DNA of 64,000 bases, taken from Ophioderma brevispina (Eukaryota > Echinodermata > Ophiuroidea > Amphilepidida > Ophiodermatidae). Positions 36,698 to 49,769 of this stretch are shown piece after piece. The position numbers and the translations under genes were made by a program. Location: positions 124,001-188,000 of the forward strand of contig JAMKCH010035364.1 of assembly GCA_023653785.1 (NCBI GenBank), read 5' to 3'. The notes under the pieces were generated by a model that saw only the letters and a list, made by a program, of their open reading frames with translations, was not told the DNA's origin and searched no databases. Position 1 is the stretch's first letter. Each line of letters begins with the position of its first letter.

Positions 36698-39600
36698 ACA
36701 GGTGCCTCAGAAAGAACGTTACCCTTCAGAAACGGCACGTTTTGCCTACTTTGCATATTCTTATCCTTGTTTTTTAGCGTCTTCTTCTTCTTATCGTTCC
36801 ACACCTGTGGTTTCAAAATGAGGCCCCAACAACCCCCCAAGCCCCCCAGCCCCCCCAAGGCCCCCCCCCCAGCCAGAGATGGGTCAACTCTGGCTGCTTC
36901 ACTGAATTCCGCAAGGTCCTTTTTGTGCATTGTTGCTCCCGCAATGGGCAGACCAAGAGATGTTCCATTGTCTGTGGTCTGTTCCACAACCAAGGTAGTA
37001 TCCGTACTGCTTCCAGATAAACCCAAAGGAAAACTTAGATTTGCCAGTTCTGGTTCTTAATCTGTTGAAGCATCGCATTCATCCCCTGATGAGTCATTCC
37101 AGGTGGGGAGATGCTCCCACCAGGTTCAATACCGATAGATGTTTCCTTGGTTGATGGCAATCTTATTTCCACAAGGCGACTCTCTTGACTGCTTAGAGAC
37201 TGTTGCAAGAGGTTGGACTTTGCTTAAGAAACTCTTATCTGGATTTTTAAGGCGGTTGGCAACAGTTATCTCTCCAGTCATAGGGTGCTTCACATTAGAT
37301 ATTTGGCAGCTACGCTCTGCATGCTCCGCTAGCTTCGTGCCTGGTGGAGCAATTCCTGCTAGGATGTATAAGTTTTTCCGTTGTGTTGGACTGAGGCATC
37401 CTATAATAAGCCGGCAGGAGGCATTTAATGCTGATTTAAGCTTCTTGGCATGGGTTGATCTTTCCCATTCAGGACAGGCATACTCTGCACGAGTAGCACA
37501 GGGCAAGTGCCGTCGATCTTAGGGTAGTGGGCGATCATCCCCATCTTGTGCCAGTGATTTGTTCAAGAGGTTTATTGCGTGACATACTTTTTCACTACTC
37601 GTCCTCTCGATGTGGGTCTTTAAAAGAGGAGTGCGTCCAAGGTACTCCTAGGTAGACATGGTTTTCACAGTGCTCCAGGTGTTTTCCAGACATGGTAACT
37701 TTAAGCTGACGTTTGTGCTTCACGGTGCGTAAGGGAAAGCGTGAGTTGATGACTCTCCAAAGCTTTGGAGAGGTTCTCTTCAACAACTGTGAAGTCGGCA
37801 TCTTGAGCGCTAATGTCCAAGATCGTCTGCATAAATACAACGACAGGTTCCTGCACTCCTAGGTTGGGCGTTGGTATAGATGTTGAACAGGAAGGTGCAA
37901 GCACACGCCCTTGTGGTAGACCATTCTTGAGCTACGCCATCGGCTCTTCTTCGCTCCTAGCTGAAGCAAGACATCCTGGTTTGACAACAATCCTTTGATA
38001 AGCTCAGGCAAGCGAATGTCCTTGGTAATTTCCAGGATCTTATGAGTAGGCATCGTGATTAACAATGTTGTAGGCTGCTGATAGGTCTACGAACACAGCT
38101 CCGGTTACATACCCTTCTCGAAACCATCCTCAATGTGTTTAGTTCGGTTGAGTACTTGGCTTGGTTGTTGATTTGCCTGGCCGGAAACCTGCTTTCTGGT
38201 ATGAGTGTTCGTCTATCCACAGGTGGTCGATACGAGTGAGCATGAGACGTTCAAAGAGCTTGTCAGGTATTGGCTGAGGAGTGATATAGGTCTGTATCTC
38301 TTGGTATTGGATGGATCTTTCATACGCTTTAGGAGTGCCAAACATGTGCTTTCCTCCAGATCTTTGGGACCTGTGAAATAAGCAGCACTTGGTAGAGCTC
38401 AAGAAGCCATTCCTTTGCTACTGGACCAAGATTTTTTAGCTGCTCAGTAGAGATGTTGTCAAGAGCCTATGCTTTTCCTGGTTGAAGTTTAACAAGACCG
38501 GATTCCATTCGTCCATGTTTGAAAGGACGAGTGAACCAGGGTCACCACTAAAACCTCTTATGGTCTAGTTGGATCTTCTGGGATTTCTTGTCTGCAACTT
38601 GCATTTAACAGCATTGTGGGCAACTTGGTTGGGTGTGCCATTTTGCCTGCTGTGGCGGTTTTGTGTCCCCCCCTCGATCTTGCGGCATGGTAGACCATGC
38701 TTTCTTGCTGTTATTGGTCATCGGTGGATTCAATTAAAGTACGCCAGGTTTAAGCGTTATTTATGAGAATATGTACTTTTTCGAAAACAAATGGTGAAAA
38801 GAGAAAGAAAATGGTGAAAAAATAACCAAACAATGTACCTTAAAATGATGCAAATATGTTGGTCCACGGCTAGCAAGAGCAAAATGCAACATGATGGAAT
38901 TCTTATGAATTTCAGCACATTTAAGTTCGTTAGATTTAATCAATGTGTTCACTTCTATGCCTAAAAGCGCCTAAACCGGTACTTTAGTTTGTTGTCGCAC
39001 ACTACACAATATCGTCGCTTAAGTACCTCACCCATCTCTAATTCTCTATCTCTCTCTAAAAAAACCCTGCTCGGGTTACAGACCCAAATGGGTGCCACGA
39101 CCGCAATTTACCAAGGAGGGAAAATTTCCATAGTAAGGAAATATATTGAAGCACAAAGTTTAGTTGCAGTTCAGCGTGAATGGGTAAACGTCTTTCTCAA
39201 AGTAAAGTGTTCCCAGTAAGAGGGCAATCAAGAGGAACAGAGACACAGATTCTAAATATGTGTAAAGACAGATGCGGTCGTCAAGAACGGGACGATCAGC
39301 GCAATATTGCTGTAATCCGGGACTGCAATGTGTAGAGAAGTGGAACAATACCCTAAACAGCACTACCTGACGACTTTGTCCTCAATTCCATAAGAATTCA
39401 ATACAACTCGTCGCTGGGCGGGAAAACCTATATTTAACTCCAGAGGTCCAATGCAAAACCCCATATGTAAAAGTGGGCCCAGTGCTAAAACATCAAATGT
39501 GCATTTTGGTCACATCGGCTTCTAGCTTGAACTTCATGCAAAATATGATAGTAAATCTTAGGGCAGTTTATTTCAGAATCTGGAGGAATAGTTATCTAAA

Positions 39601-39988
39601 TATACTTAGAAAGGAAAACCTTTCTTGTTCAAGGCATTACAGCAAATTATTCAGTTTTGGTGTCTCCCAAAAATGTTACATATGAGGTTTTGTCATGTTA
39701 CCGTTTTTACTACATGTGAGGTTTTAGCTCTTAAAGGTCATATGCACATGGGGTTTTTCCCGCCCAGCGACGACATGTTTCTTCTGCTATTGCTAACCGT
39801 GGACAAAATAGGTTTGCATCATTTTTTTTATGGAAATAGTAATTGTTTGGTTATTTTATCACCGTTTTCTTTCTCGTTTTCACCATATGTTCAAAAAGTA
39901 CATAGTCTCATAATATAAAGTTAAACAAGGAAAATAATTAGTGTAAGAAGGAAAAAAGGCAGTCTGGAGGGTAAAGTTCTTTCTAAGA
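36698..39988. mobile_element. Mariner-type MITE interrupted by a LINE
   Basis: The left end at 36698 (ACAGGTGCCTCAGAAAGAACG after TA) continues to TCTTATCCTTG..TAGCG at 36782. The same element resumes at about 38754 (GAGAATATGTAC, ATGGTGAAAA, ACCAAACAAT, GTCCACGGCTAGCA). The right arm is 39785-39988, ending TTCTTTCTAAGACACCCTG before TA. It matches the family of 20465-21420. The intervening 36783-38754 is a LINE. Confidence 0.75.
36783..38754 (-). pseudogene. Decayed LINE reverse transcriptase, nested in a MITE
   Basis: Minus-strand fragments in several frames give, from 38400 down: the finger block LFERLMLTRIDHLWIDEHSY then AGFRPGKSTT (38255-38170), a palm region with ILEITKDIRLPELIKGLLS (38035-37970), the catalytic box IYADDL near 37825, SAQDADFTVVEENLSKALES (about 37810-37750), and the C-terminal block EYACPEWERSTHAKKLKSAL, SCRLIIGCLSPT, LYILAGIAPPG (37480-37320). 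At least five frame changes are needed. A (AAG)n-like tail lies at 36783-36796 at the 3' end. A short AGCG/AAGCG repeat flanks the insertion. The broad group is Jockey/I/RTE-like; no exact clade. Confidence 0.85.
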
Positions 39989-40830
39989 CACCCTGTAACC
40001 CCAGAAAAAAGTTCAACAGAACACAATGATGATCTAATCCTCTGAAGGAATATCAATGCGTATAGTAAGTTAGTGTTCAATATTGATTATGTGAACGTAA
40101 CGTTTGTCGGTTTGACGTAGGTGTTGCCTATATTTTGCCAATGTTGGATCACATCTCAATAAAAATTAAATAATATTTAAGAAAAAGATTCTTTGTTCGT
40201 AATGTTTTGCCTCAACATGATTGACACGGAGGCTTTTTTGATAGGAGACACGTATTATTATTTCTTTTTGTATCTATACCATCTGTCATGCACTTCAACG
40301 TTCAAAGTCCATCCATATTAATGTATATCATTTGAAGTATCATCAATATTTACAAATCTTCATTTCTCAAGTACAAAGAAAACTTTAAGTGTCAGATTTC
40401 ATATCATGATAGCATCGTGAGATGAGATGAGTGCATAACAGAAACATTTCAAATGGAGTGTTTTAACGTTTTAACATTCTCAGGTACAATACCTTCTGCA
40501 AATTGTTTTCAGTTGAATGTGACGCCACTTAACACTTAAGTGTATGGGGGAGGGGGGTCCATGTGGACCCAACATTTTTTCGCGTGCCATGTTTTAACGT
40601 TTAGCTATTTTTGCCCAAAATGTTATGTAATTGCCGAATCTATGTATTGTCATTCGTGCATGCATTACACCCTCTGATAAAAGGCTTTCAGGGAAATGTA
40701 CCAGCGGGCCCGTAATATACCAACGGAACAGAGTTATCAGGGGAAACACACCCGGCCCCGTCTGGCTACACCTTTGTTTATCTTTCAGAAAGACGTATTG
40801 ATCACTGGTTGCTGTAACACACTATATAAG
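39989..40830. other. Non-coding stretch, nothing recognised
   Basis: No ORF with domain character and no clear repeat, apart from a G-rich patch at 40544-40563. Confidence 0.4.
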
Positions 40831-40839
40831 ACGATTACC

Positions 40840-41028
40840 GGGTGTTTCCATAAGGTGACACCCTTTTCTGACATACTTTTCTTTTTCCTGACCAACCCTT
40901 ATAAATTCGGAACCTTAACGACATACCACCTAAACCGTGGGGTTTTTCCTTCAATTCCGTAAGGTTTCCGAACTCATAGGGTGTCAGAAAAGTATGTCAG
41001 AAAAGGGTGTCTCCTTATGGAAACACCC
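40840..41028. mobile_element. Mutator-like MITE, 189 bp, perfect 9-bp target duplication
   Basis: Begins GGGTGTTTCCATAAGG and ends with its reverse complement; about 45 terminal bases pair with a single mismatch, and the interior also pairs loosely (TTCGGAACCTTA / TAAGGTTTCCGAA). The 9 bases ACGATTACC stand on both sides (40831-40839 and 41029-41037). A 9-bp duplication is characteristic of Mutator-like elements. Both ends are intact, so insertion is fairly recent. Confidence 0.85.
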
Positions 41029-43102
41029 ACGATTACCGGGGTATTAACATGGCAAATAACGGTCCACAACCAGTACAACCCATCAAATTAGCATTGTACC
41101 CCCGCCAATATGCAAGCGGTGACACATTTGCTGAAACACATGTGTGATACAATATCGAGATTTACATCACAATCTGGAATAGTTACCTACTTATTTTTTT
41201 TTAATTTTTTTTTTACAGTTGTAGTACTAATAGCTGAATCTATTGCATAAATATTTATGTAATTGTACCTCAATTAGATACTACATGTCACGAATGAACA
41301 AGTGAAATTTAAAGAGATTCCATAGATCTTGAATTAAACTTGTAACACACAGGCTGTGAATAGGAAACGCATGTTATGGTTTTGGCGCCATCTGCACACC
41401 ATGAGGTGAAAACGAACGGTTGATGTTATTTAAATAATTGAACAACCCGCCTCAACTAGCTATCACTTGATCGATTTTTGGAAATTTGAGTTAACATGTA
41501 TATTAATGATACAAAATTGGTTTATAGTTCTTTCATTTATTTATTCATTGAGGGTTCGTAACAATTACAATTACAGTCAATCATATCGTATAAAAAGCAG
41601 CGATTACTGATACTTGAAAAACACTGAAATTACAATTCCCTTTACTAACACATAATGATGTTAAGTGATTTATCTGTAACCTTTAAGACGTATAAATACA
41701 TTTTGTGTGGCAAAATCAAGTAAAATCAAGTAAGGACAATGTCATTAAAGTTAATTTTTGATTTACCATGGTTAAGGGATAAAAAGCCAATTCCATTTTG
41801 ATGACATCAGTTTTAAAAACATTAAATGTAGTTTCTCTGTATGATTTTGTACAGTAAGTGCATATTGCATCCTTTACATATCCTTATTTTAAAGATATTT
41901 AACTATCTTTACTTTGTGTAATTTTTAGTAACCCCGCGGTGACGAATTCTTTGTGTGTTATCAAACAAAATGAAGAGATGTGATTAAAGGTGATTTGGCA
42001 AATCAGGAAACCGAAAAAAAAAGATTTTTGCTTTTCGGTATCAAGTACAGCTATTCTAACGTACCTTACAAGTGCTAAGACCACAAACAATCTAATAAGG
42101 ACATCATCATAAATTTTAGTCATTATATACTGTCACTTACGGAAACTTACTACCAAATACGTAATTGAATGGAGATTCATATCTTTGCACACTGTTGTTT
42201 TATTCATTTTCTGTATCTTTTTTTAACTGGAAAACTAACATAGGATTTTCTGTAGACTTATCCTTTACTTTTTAGATACTCTTGCAGATTTCTACTATTT
42301 TGACTCTTTCGGGTGAATCACTGATAGTGTCTTTAAGTAAAGGCAGATGATGCAATTGAAGATAATTTAAAGTGTTTTTATTCAACAATGACACAGTGAA
42401 AGTATAGAGAGGCAAAACATTTGCAAAACTCTAATAATATTATTATTTATTTGTATACCACACAGGGAAAGTATTGAGAGACAACACTTTTGTTAACATC
42501 TAATAATATTAATATTTATTTTGAATGACTTAAAAATTACAAAAACTGACATATGCAATAAATAATGAAGCACGCAATAAAAAATACAACCAAAATATAA
42601 GAATCACAATGCAAAAGCAAGTAAGTCCGGATAGGAGAATGGCCAATCAATGCCCAAACACAGAACTCTCTCTTATCGTGTTGGTCACAGACAATGTACA
42701 ATACAAATGAGAACAAAAAGCAATATGGCTATCATTATCAAAATATATAAAGTCCCAACCAAACATATGCCCTACCAAAACTGGTAAAGGAGAGAGAAAT
42801 GAACATGCTGGAATACAAAAATACCTAAAACACATTTACAATCTGCTTTAAAAGTAGGTAGATAACTGGCAATGTGTAATTAGATGGTATTTCGTCCCAG
42901 AGACATGACAGCGAAACAAACATAGAATTAAAGAAAAAAATCATTGCTGATTGGTGCATTACCTCTACTACTCTCCAACTTACCTCTAGTTGCACAAATC
43001 AAAAGAAGCTGGTATGAAACAATTAAAAAATTAAAACGCAGGAATCATGAAAGTATCCCAAGTCGAACTATGTTCAAGTAGAGAAGTTGGAATAGGGTGA
43101 GA

Positions 43103-43620
43103 GAGCACGTTTGATCTAGTGGAAAGTGCAGAACTCGTAATTTTTAGACCGGGAAATCGAGCCTCGCCGTGGCCAACGTGTGCATGTGGGCAATATACTA
43201 AGCCTCAATTGCCTCGTTGCTAACCCAAGCGACAATTGTAGAGCTGTTGGGGTGCTGTAATGAGTGATATTACAATATATAGATACTTCTGATAGGATTG
43301 TGCGCTTAGCCAGCTGCCATCTAGATGAAGCCAAATGATTGTGACGATTTCCTGATGGCAGCGTAATAATTGGCAATAAGCGTATTTCGACTTTGTGTGT
43401 ATTTGCGCTATATATGGTTGTAGTATTATTAGAGTGGATGATAATCTGCATTTGAGAATTGAAAAAAGTGACTCCTTTGATGAGGAGACCAAATACAAGC
43501 ACAATAGGTAACGTGGGGCAAGATGAGAGCTTTATATAGGTGTAAAGAAATGCATACGAATACACTCACACGCACGCACGCACGCACACACGCACATACA
43601 CACACCACACACACACACAC
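43103..43620 (+). mobile_element. tRNA-derived SINE (copy A) with LINE-like remains
   Basis: Box A GATCTAGTGG (about 43113-43122) and degenerate box B AATCGAGCCTC (43155-43165), then a body of about 330 bases. On the opposite strand, 43540-43480 encodes LYKALILPHVTYCACIWSP, which resembles the C-terminal motif of LINE reverse transcriptases, but it is the only such motif seen. An irregular (CA)n/(CGCA)n tract at 43563-43620 follows. Confidence 0.5.
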
Positions 43621-44137
43621 TCTTCGTTTGCAATAAAATAATTAGTAATCCGTAGATTGACACCATTTTGCTTCACCCTGTATACGACTAAAAAATAGCA
43701 TGTCATTGATGTGTGTTTTTCATATTTTAATATTTGTACTTGTAATAAAATTTACGTTGTTGTTTACATCTTATATAGAAATAAATGAACCTGTCCTTCA
43801 ATATCCGTCGGATCTCCCTAATTCATTTTCAATCTTCTATTATGCATTCTTGTATGGAAACGACGTTATATCTTGGTTATTTGTCATTTACGGGGATTAT
43901 TTTCCCCCTCGGACTCGTCGAAATACTTTAAACACATCCAATAATCCCTTTTCACTATTCATGATACGCTTTCATCAGGACATGTAGACAATGCAAGCCC
44001 AATATTTACACTCATAACTGAAGGATGAAAGTAATCAGTGTCATCATTTTGCAAAATAATATTGATTCGCATCATGAAATGAAATTGCATATTGGGGAAA
44101 ATAACTCGTCACCACAGAACACATTGAATAAATACTG

Positions 44138-44138
<1 letters not shown>

Positions 44139-44175
<37 letters not shown>
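44139..44175 (+). repeat. (GA)n microsatellite
   Basis: Uninterrupted GA repeat; the matching place in copy B (56769-56860) is a longer, interrupted GA/GAGG tract. Confidence 0.95.
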
Positions 44176-44177
<2 letters not shown>

Positions 44178-45010
44178 GGAAAGCCTATTAAATGCTGAAT
44201 CCGAGATTTTTTTCATATAAAATGATTGACTACTTACCAATCACTGTGTATATAACTAAGCTGAAATCGATATACTTCGTGGAACGAAAATTACAACTTT
44301 GTAATAAAATTCCGGATCCGGAATTTTTGTTATATGCAGTATCCTGTGGTACTGTTATACTGCAAATAAATGTTTACTACATCTAAACAACAAATCCAAT
44401 TCAGCTCGAGCCTTGGAATTGTGAGTTTTATGTGATTATCTTTAGTTTGATATAGTTGACTATTTAATTAATACACAAAAAACTATAATTCGAAATCTCT
44501 GAGTTGACTTTAACACTTACTGGTGCAACGAGGGATTTCACATATCAGGTGTCCCTAAAAAATGGAAAGTACTGCTTTTTGCCCTGGTGTAAAGCTTTCC
44601 ATCAAAAATATCCCCATCTGAAAGGATTAAGCTGAGAAATGTTTTTTGGTACACAAATTGTGAAATTTCTAATTTCGTATAGGAGCAAATACATCAAATC
44701 TGGGGGGGATTAGAGTTAAAAAATGGCGCGCGAAAACGAAATCCTGGGACCACATGCCCCCCCCCCCTCACTTCACACACTTTTAAGTGCAATATATAGA
44801 TATTTAATTCCGGTCATCTCTTAACATAGCATAAGCAAGAAAATAATTTTGTTTGAACATCCATGCGCATTTGGTATTAATAGATTGCATTTTGTCCAAG
44901 TTATGAATTTTAGATAGAATTGAATATCGCACATAATAATTGGCTAAGATATGTGCGCTGCCTGATATATGTGCATATACTGCGTTTGTCTCTGTTTATC
45001 AGAGCTTTAA

Positions 45011-45621
45011 CCCTCGTCCAACCAAGGGTTTTTGTACTACGTTCACGACCAAGGGGGTAACCACCCCCTCCTGATTTTTTCGTAATTAAACGACAAACAT
45101 CATCTTGTTTGGTATCAGTGTGTAGCTACATATGTCCTTTCTTCAAATCAAGTACAAACATATCAAGTTTTAACAACATGGCGTCATAGTGACGTCATAA
45201 CTGAGAGCTTATTTTTACGCAAATTTGTAAGCAAATCGCCAAAATCGAGGGTTTTTCGACCGTTTTTGCCATTTGTGCAAGCAAAATTGGTATTTATTTG
45301 GCAATAATGGATACCAAAGTAAGTATACACATGTTATTACTCTAAATAATAAGAATAAATACAAGTACTTGCTTACAGTAGCATCATACTTACATAAAGT
45401 ACCATTGTTTGGCATTTTACACAGTAAAGTATAAGAAGGTGGCAACCACCCCCCTACCTTCCGACTTTGACGGGACGTCCTGACCCCCATGAAGGTGGTA
45501 CCTCCAATTTTTTTTCGCTAAAATGACCGCAAATGATGAACTTACAATTACATAAAAGCCTTAGATCGTATTTGTTTGCGTTTTTGTGCGACAGGGGATC
45601 ATCCGTTAGGTTGGACGAGGG
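45011..45621. mobile_element. Intact piggyBac-like miniature element, 611 bp, with TTAA target sites
   Basis: Terminal inverted repeats CCCTCGTCCAACC and GGTTGGACGAGGG are each flanked by TTAA (45007-45010 and 45622-45625), the diagnostic piggyBac target duplication. Copy B has the empty site near 58930. The interior is non-coding, with internal blocks repeated in the broken copies at 2406-5305 and 32001-32425. It needs a transposase in trans; none is encoded in this window. Confidence 0.9.
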
Positions 45622-47210
45622 TTAATCGATCTTGCTTTAAACAAATAATAAATCTATCGAAATTGTAGGAATTACTTTGTGTTCCTTTTTATTATTTTCA
45701 ATTAATTAATTTATTTTCATCATTTATTTGATTAATTAATGTTAGTTAATTTATTTATGTTATGAAGTTTGATTAAAAGAATTCAAAATACTTCCGAACT
45801 TCCAAAATATACTTTTTAGAAATCAGCAGTATAGATTTATAGATTTTTGTACAAAATATATTCAAATACGTGTACTAAACATGTCATTAAGTTGTGGACA
45901 AAAAAAACCCCACAATCATTGCCACTCATAAAAATGTAAAAAGTGCAATTTTTTACCGTAATTTTTACAAGATCCATGTGAACTTACTATTGTTTAGAAG
46001 CTCTATGTGCTGACCCCTCTAAAAGGTTAAAAACAATCTCTGCAAATTGTATCAATATGCTTACAGCCATTAATTAAACTATGCAACAGAAGAGTCAATG
46101 TTATCTATACATTTGTACTAAGGTCCTTGAACTCAACTGAGGATATTAAGATTTTTGAAGATGAAAGTGTCGCTATTCTGATATTGGGAATGTTAAAAAA
46201 ATATGAAAGAGGGATTTGATAAGAGAACACTCACAGAAACCCCCTTGAGGATCACTTTCAGAGCACGTTAGGACAACATCCAGACCCCGCTGTATAAACG
46301 TTTGTCAAGTTAGTCAGGTCTTAGACCGTGAGAGTGCATAATGCCGTCATCAGATAATATGTCAGGGGAATAACATCAGATAGATGTCCGAATGAGCAAA
46401 CTTCTTCTCTTTCCCAAAGGAAGAAAGTATCTCAAAGAAGACACTTTGTTAACTGTGATATCTGACAGTATGATTGGCGTTGCTTGTAATATCATCTTCG
46501 CAGGTGATTGTGCTTCCTGCAAGTAGCCATTTTAACCTATTGCCTGCAGTTATTTGATCGTAGTTTTTTAACACTTGCTTACCACCTCTTTGCTTTTTTT
46601 GCACCAAAAGTAACCCATTTTCAGGACCATTTTGATTTAATGGAAAGGAAGGTAACAACCAACCCCTCCCCTTTTCCGGAGACAACGTATCAACATGCCT
46701 AGTATGATGTCAGAATGACCCATGTTGATTTTGGTACCAATGACTACCCATTGTGCTTCCCTTTCGATTGATATCAAACTGAGCACCAACATGCCTAGTA
46801 TGACATTAAAATGACGTCATAAAGTCCACAAAGCAGTAACACCATCAATTTCCATAGGAAAACTGAGTAGAATAGGCGAAGTTCAATTTTGCGAAAAAAA
46901 TAATTTAAGAATATAAGATTTTCTTGTTTTAATCAGAGAGTTTAGTGCTATTGTTTGCGACCCAGCATAGTCTCAAAAAGTCCATTATTAATCTAATGTC
47001 AAGTATTTTCATACTTGCATTGACTGTATGAATTGCGATGGGATATCGATGTAGAGTTTTCAATCAGTGACGTAACCAGTGAGGACTGGGGAAACAGCTC
47101 CCTCCCTGACTGGCAGAGGTGGTTACACGCCTATCTCCAATCCCATCCCTCTTTTCGAATACTGTTTGAAGGAATATTTCACTCAAAGCTTAGCAGGTAT
47201 GTAAATACAG

Positions 47211-47255
47211 TCACAAAACTGCCACGCTTAGAATGAAAGCGTGGCAGTTTTGTGA
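47211..47255. repeat. Perfect 19-bp hairpin
   Basis: CACAAAACTGCCACGCTT (47212-47229) pairs fully with 47237-47254 around a 7-base loop, AGAATGA; one further pair extends the stem. In copy B (about 60531-60573) the stem has several mismatches and indels. It could be a tiny palindromic element or a transcript structure; no gene assigns it a function. Confidence 0.7.
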
Positions 47256-48373
47256 ACTATGAACTGTGTTTCTGCGCCGTTAAGGATGGCCAGTCGTGCT
47301 CACGTGTAAGAAAGCACCTCCCTCATCCAAAAATGAAAAACATGTTCACAATATCGAGATTTACATTCACAATCTGGAATCGCTAACTACTTATTGTTTT
47401 TTTATTTTTTACAGTTGTAGTACTAATAGCTGAATCTAGTAAATAAACATTAGGTAATTGTACCTCAATTCGATACGACATGTCACGAATGAAACAAGTG
47501 AAATTTTAAAGAGATTCCATAGATCGTGAAATTATTAAACTTGTAACACACAGGCTGTGAATAGGAAACGAGGTGTATGTTTTGGCGGCATCTGCACACC
47601 ATGAGGTGAAAACGAACGGTTGATTGTTATTGAAAATAATGAACAAACCCGCCTCAACTAGCTATCACTTGATCGATTTTTGGAAAAAATTGAGGTGTTA
47701 ACATGTAATTAAGGATATCAAAATGGTTTTTGTATATAGTTCTTTCATTTGATTATTCATGAGGGTTCGTAACAATTACAATTACAGTCAATCATATCGT
47801 ATAAAAAGCAGACCGATTACTGATACTTGAAAAACATGAAAAATTACAATTCCCTTTAATAACAAATAATGATGTTAGTGATTTACCGGTTACCTTTTAA
47901 CGACGTTTATAAATACATTGTGTGTGGCAAAATCAAGTTAAGTAAAACAAGAGTAGGAACATGTCATTAAAGTTAATTTTTGATTTACCATGGTAAGGGA
48001 TATAAAAAGCCAATTCCCATTTTGAGGGCACATCAGTTTAAAACTTTAAATGGTAGTTTCTCTGTTATGATTTTGTACAGTAAGTGCAATATGCATCCTT
48101 ACATATCCGTATTTTAAAAGATATTTTAACTATCTTTACTTTGTGTAATTTTTTAGTAACCCCGCGCATGAACAAATTCTTGTGTGTTATCCAAAACAAA
48201 ATGAAGACTCGCAAAAATGAGTCCCATTTTGGTCAACATTAATTTTAAAAAAAAAAAAAAGATTTTTGCTTTTCGGTATCAAGTAAAGAATATTCAAACA
48301 TACCATACAAGTGCTAAGACCACACAAACAATATAATAAGGACTAATCATAAATTTTAGTCATTATATACTGT

Positions 48374-49089
48374 TTTGTTCGGGAGCGGTTTGGACTGCAC
48401 AAAAATTGTCGACAACCCCTCACCCTTCGGTACACAAAACGCAACACTTCTATTCGAAAGGAAAGAATAAAAATTTTAAAAAAACAAAAATGATGGTTTT
48501 GGTCAAAAAACTTGTGTGGCAGGGGTGTTTTGGGTCAAAAAATCACGTCTTGATTGTTTATAAAAACTTAAGAATATCAAGAATTATTAATTCTTAGCAA
48601 CAAATTTTAAACTTCATCATGCATACTAATCAATCTGCACATTGTTATATTATCGATTTCTGTTTTATAACAATATTATTAATAAAGGGTTGTTGAGAAT
48701 TATAGCCCCAAAATCACCTTTTTTTCCTTAAAAAAAGCATACTTTTTAATCACATGTCAGAACAACCGAGTATTACCTGAACCTTTATGCAATGTATTCT
48801 AAAAACCTATACACATAACAAAAAAGGATAACCAATAAAAAATAAGATGTTAATATTTTTTACCTTATATTTAAAAAATATAAAACTACATAATTTCGCT
48901 TAACTTGCAAAACCCAATTTATCATTTTTCGAATAGAAATCATTTCCCTGCCACCAATATTTCAACATCAACATCATTTTTCTTAATCTTAATATTTATC
49001 TTCAAAAATAAAGGTGGTTGTGTTTGTGTACGCGTGGAGGGGTAACTCGAAAACTAGAAGAATTTTCAAGGCTCGGCGGTCCGCTAGGT
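48374..49089. mobile_element. Inverted-repeat element inserted in copy B
   Basis: Copy A reads ACTGTCACTTAC across the site; copy B has about 716 extra bases between ACTGT and CACTTAC, flanked by GT. The arms pair imperfectly: the subterminal ACCCCTC...GTACACAAA block at 48414-48435 is the complement of 49020-49045, and TTCTATTCGAAAG (about 48448) matches in reverse near 48930. No ORF of interest. Superfamily not recognised. Confidence 0.65.
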
Positions 49090-49769
49090 CACTTACGGAA
49101 ACTTACTACTCAAATACGAATTGAATGGAGATTCATATTCTTTGCACACTGTTGTGTTTATTCATTGTTCGTATCTTTTTTTAACTGGAAAACAACATAG
49201 GATTTTCGTAGAAGTATCACTTTTACTTTTTAGATACCTCTTGCAGATTTTCAAATTTATTTGACTCTTGCGGGTGAATCCTTTTTTGTGATAGTGTCAT
49301 TTAAGTAATAGTCAGGTTACTTTTAAACAAAAGATTGCGGACCGCCCGGACCAAAAAGCACCAATTTTTTTTGGGGACTTTTCCTAAGCTAAATAATGAA
49401 TTTAGAAGGGGAGCCCAAAAATCGGAGAATATGTAGGGGCAGCTAGGGGGCGCGTTTTTCTAAAATGGCCGCCAAAATACTCATAGAAGCCGATTATGGT
49501 TATTTGTGGTCACCCCTAAGAGCACTAATTAAGTACATTTAAAAAGTATTTCTTAGTAATTTTAGTTAATTGAGGTTCATCATGACATTATGTCCATGCT
49601 TAGTTAGGATATCGTTTACTGAGGGCGCCTGTATTCAAAATGGCCGCCCCAAAATTCATTACAATGGAATGTTTGCCTAATCTTACTTGCAAAAATTCGT
49701 AATTTTGCACAAAAAATATCAAACCACAATGATGTGTGTAAGTAAGCACATTGAAACGAGTATTATCTT

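Larger units (their letters stand above)
41150..47352 (+). repeat. Tandem duplication, copy A
   Basis: The unit starts at ACAATATCGAGATTTACAT and ends at CATGTTCACAATA, where copy B begins at once with the same ATCGAGATTTACA. Homology with copy B covers almost the whole unit: 41150-42123, 42124-42337, 42338-42990, 42991-44335, 44365-44515, 44715-45006 and 45626-47352. The content is non-coding apart from a SINE (43103) and weak LINE-like remains (43430-43620). It carries one element missing from copy B (45011-45621). Confidence 0.9.

Noticed and set aside
37087..37110. Possible hammerhead core (CTGATGAGTC)
   Set aside because: No GAAA core, stem II or closing stem I nearby; lies in the LINE remnant. 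Other CTGATGA occurrences (11405, 36018) fail in the same way.
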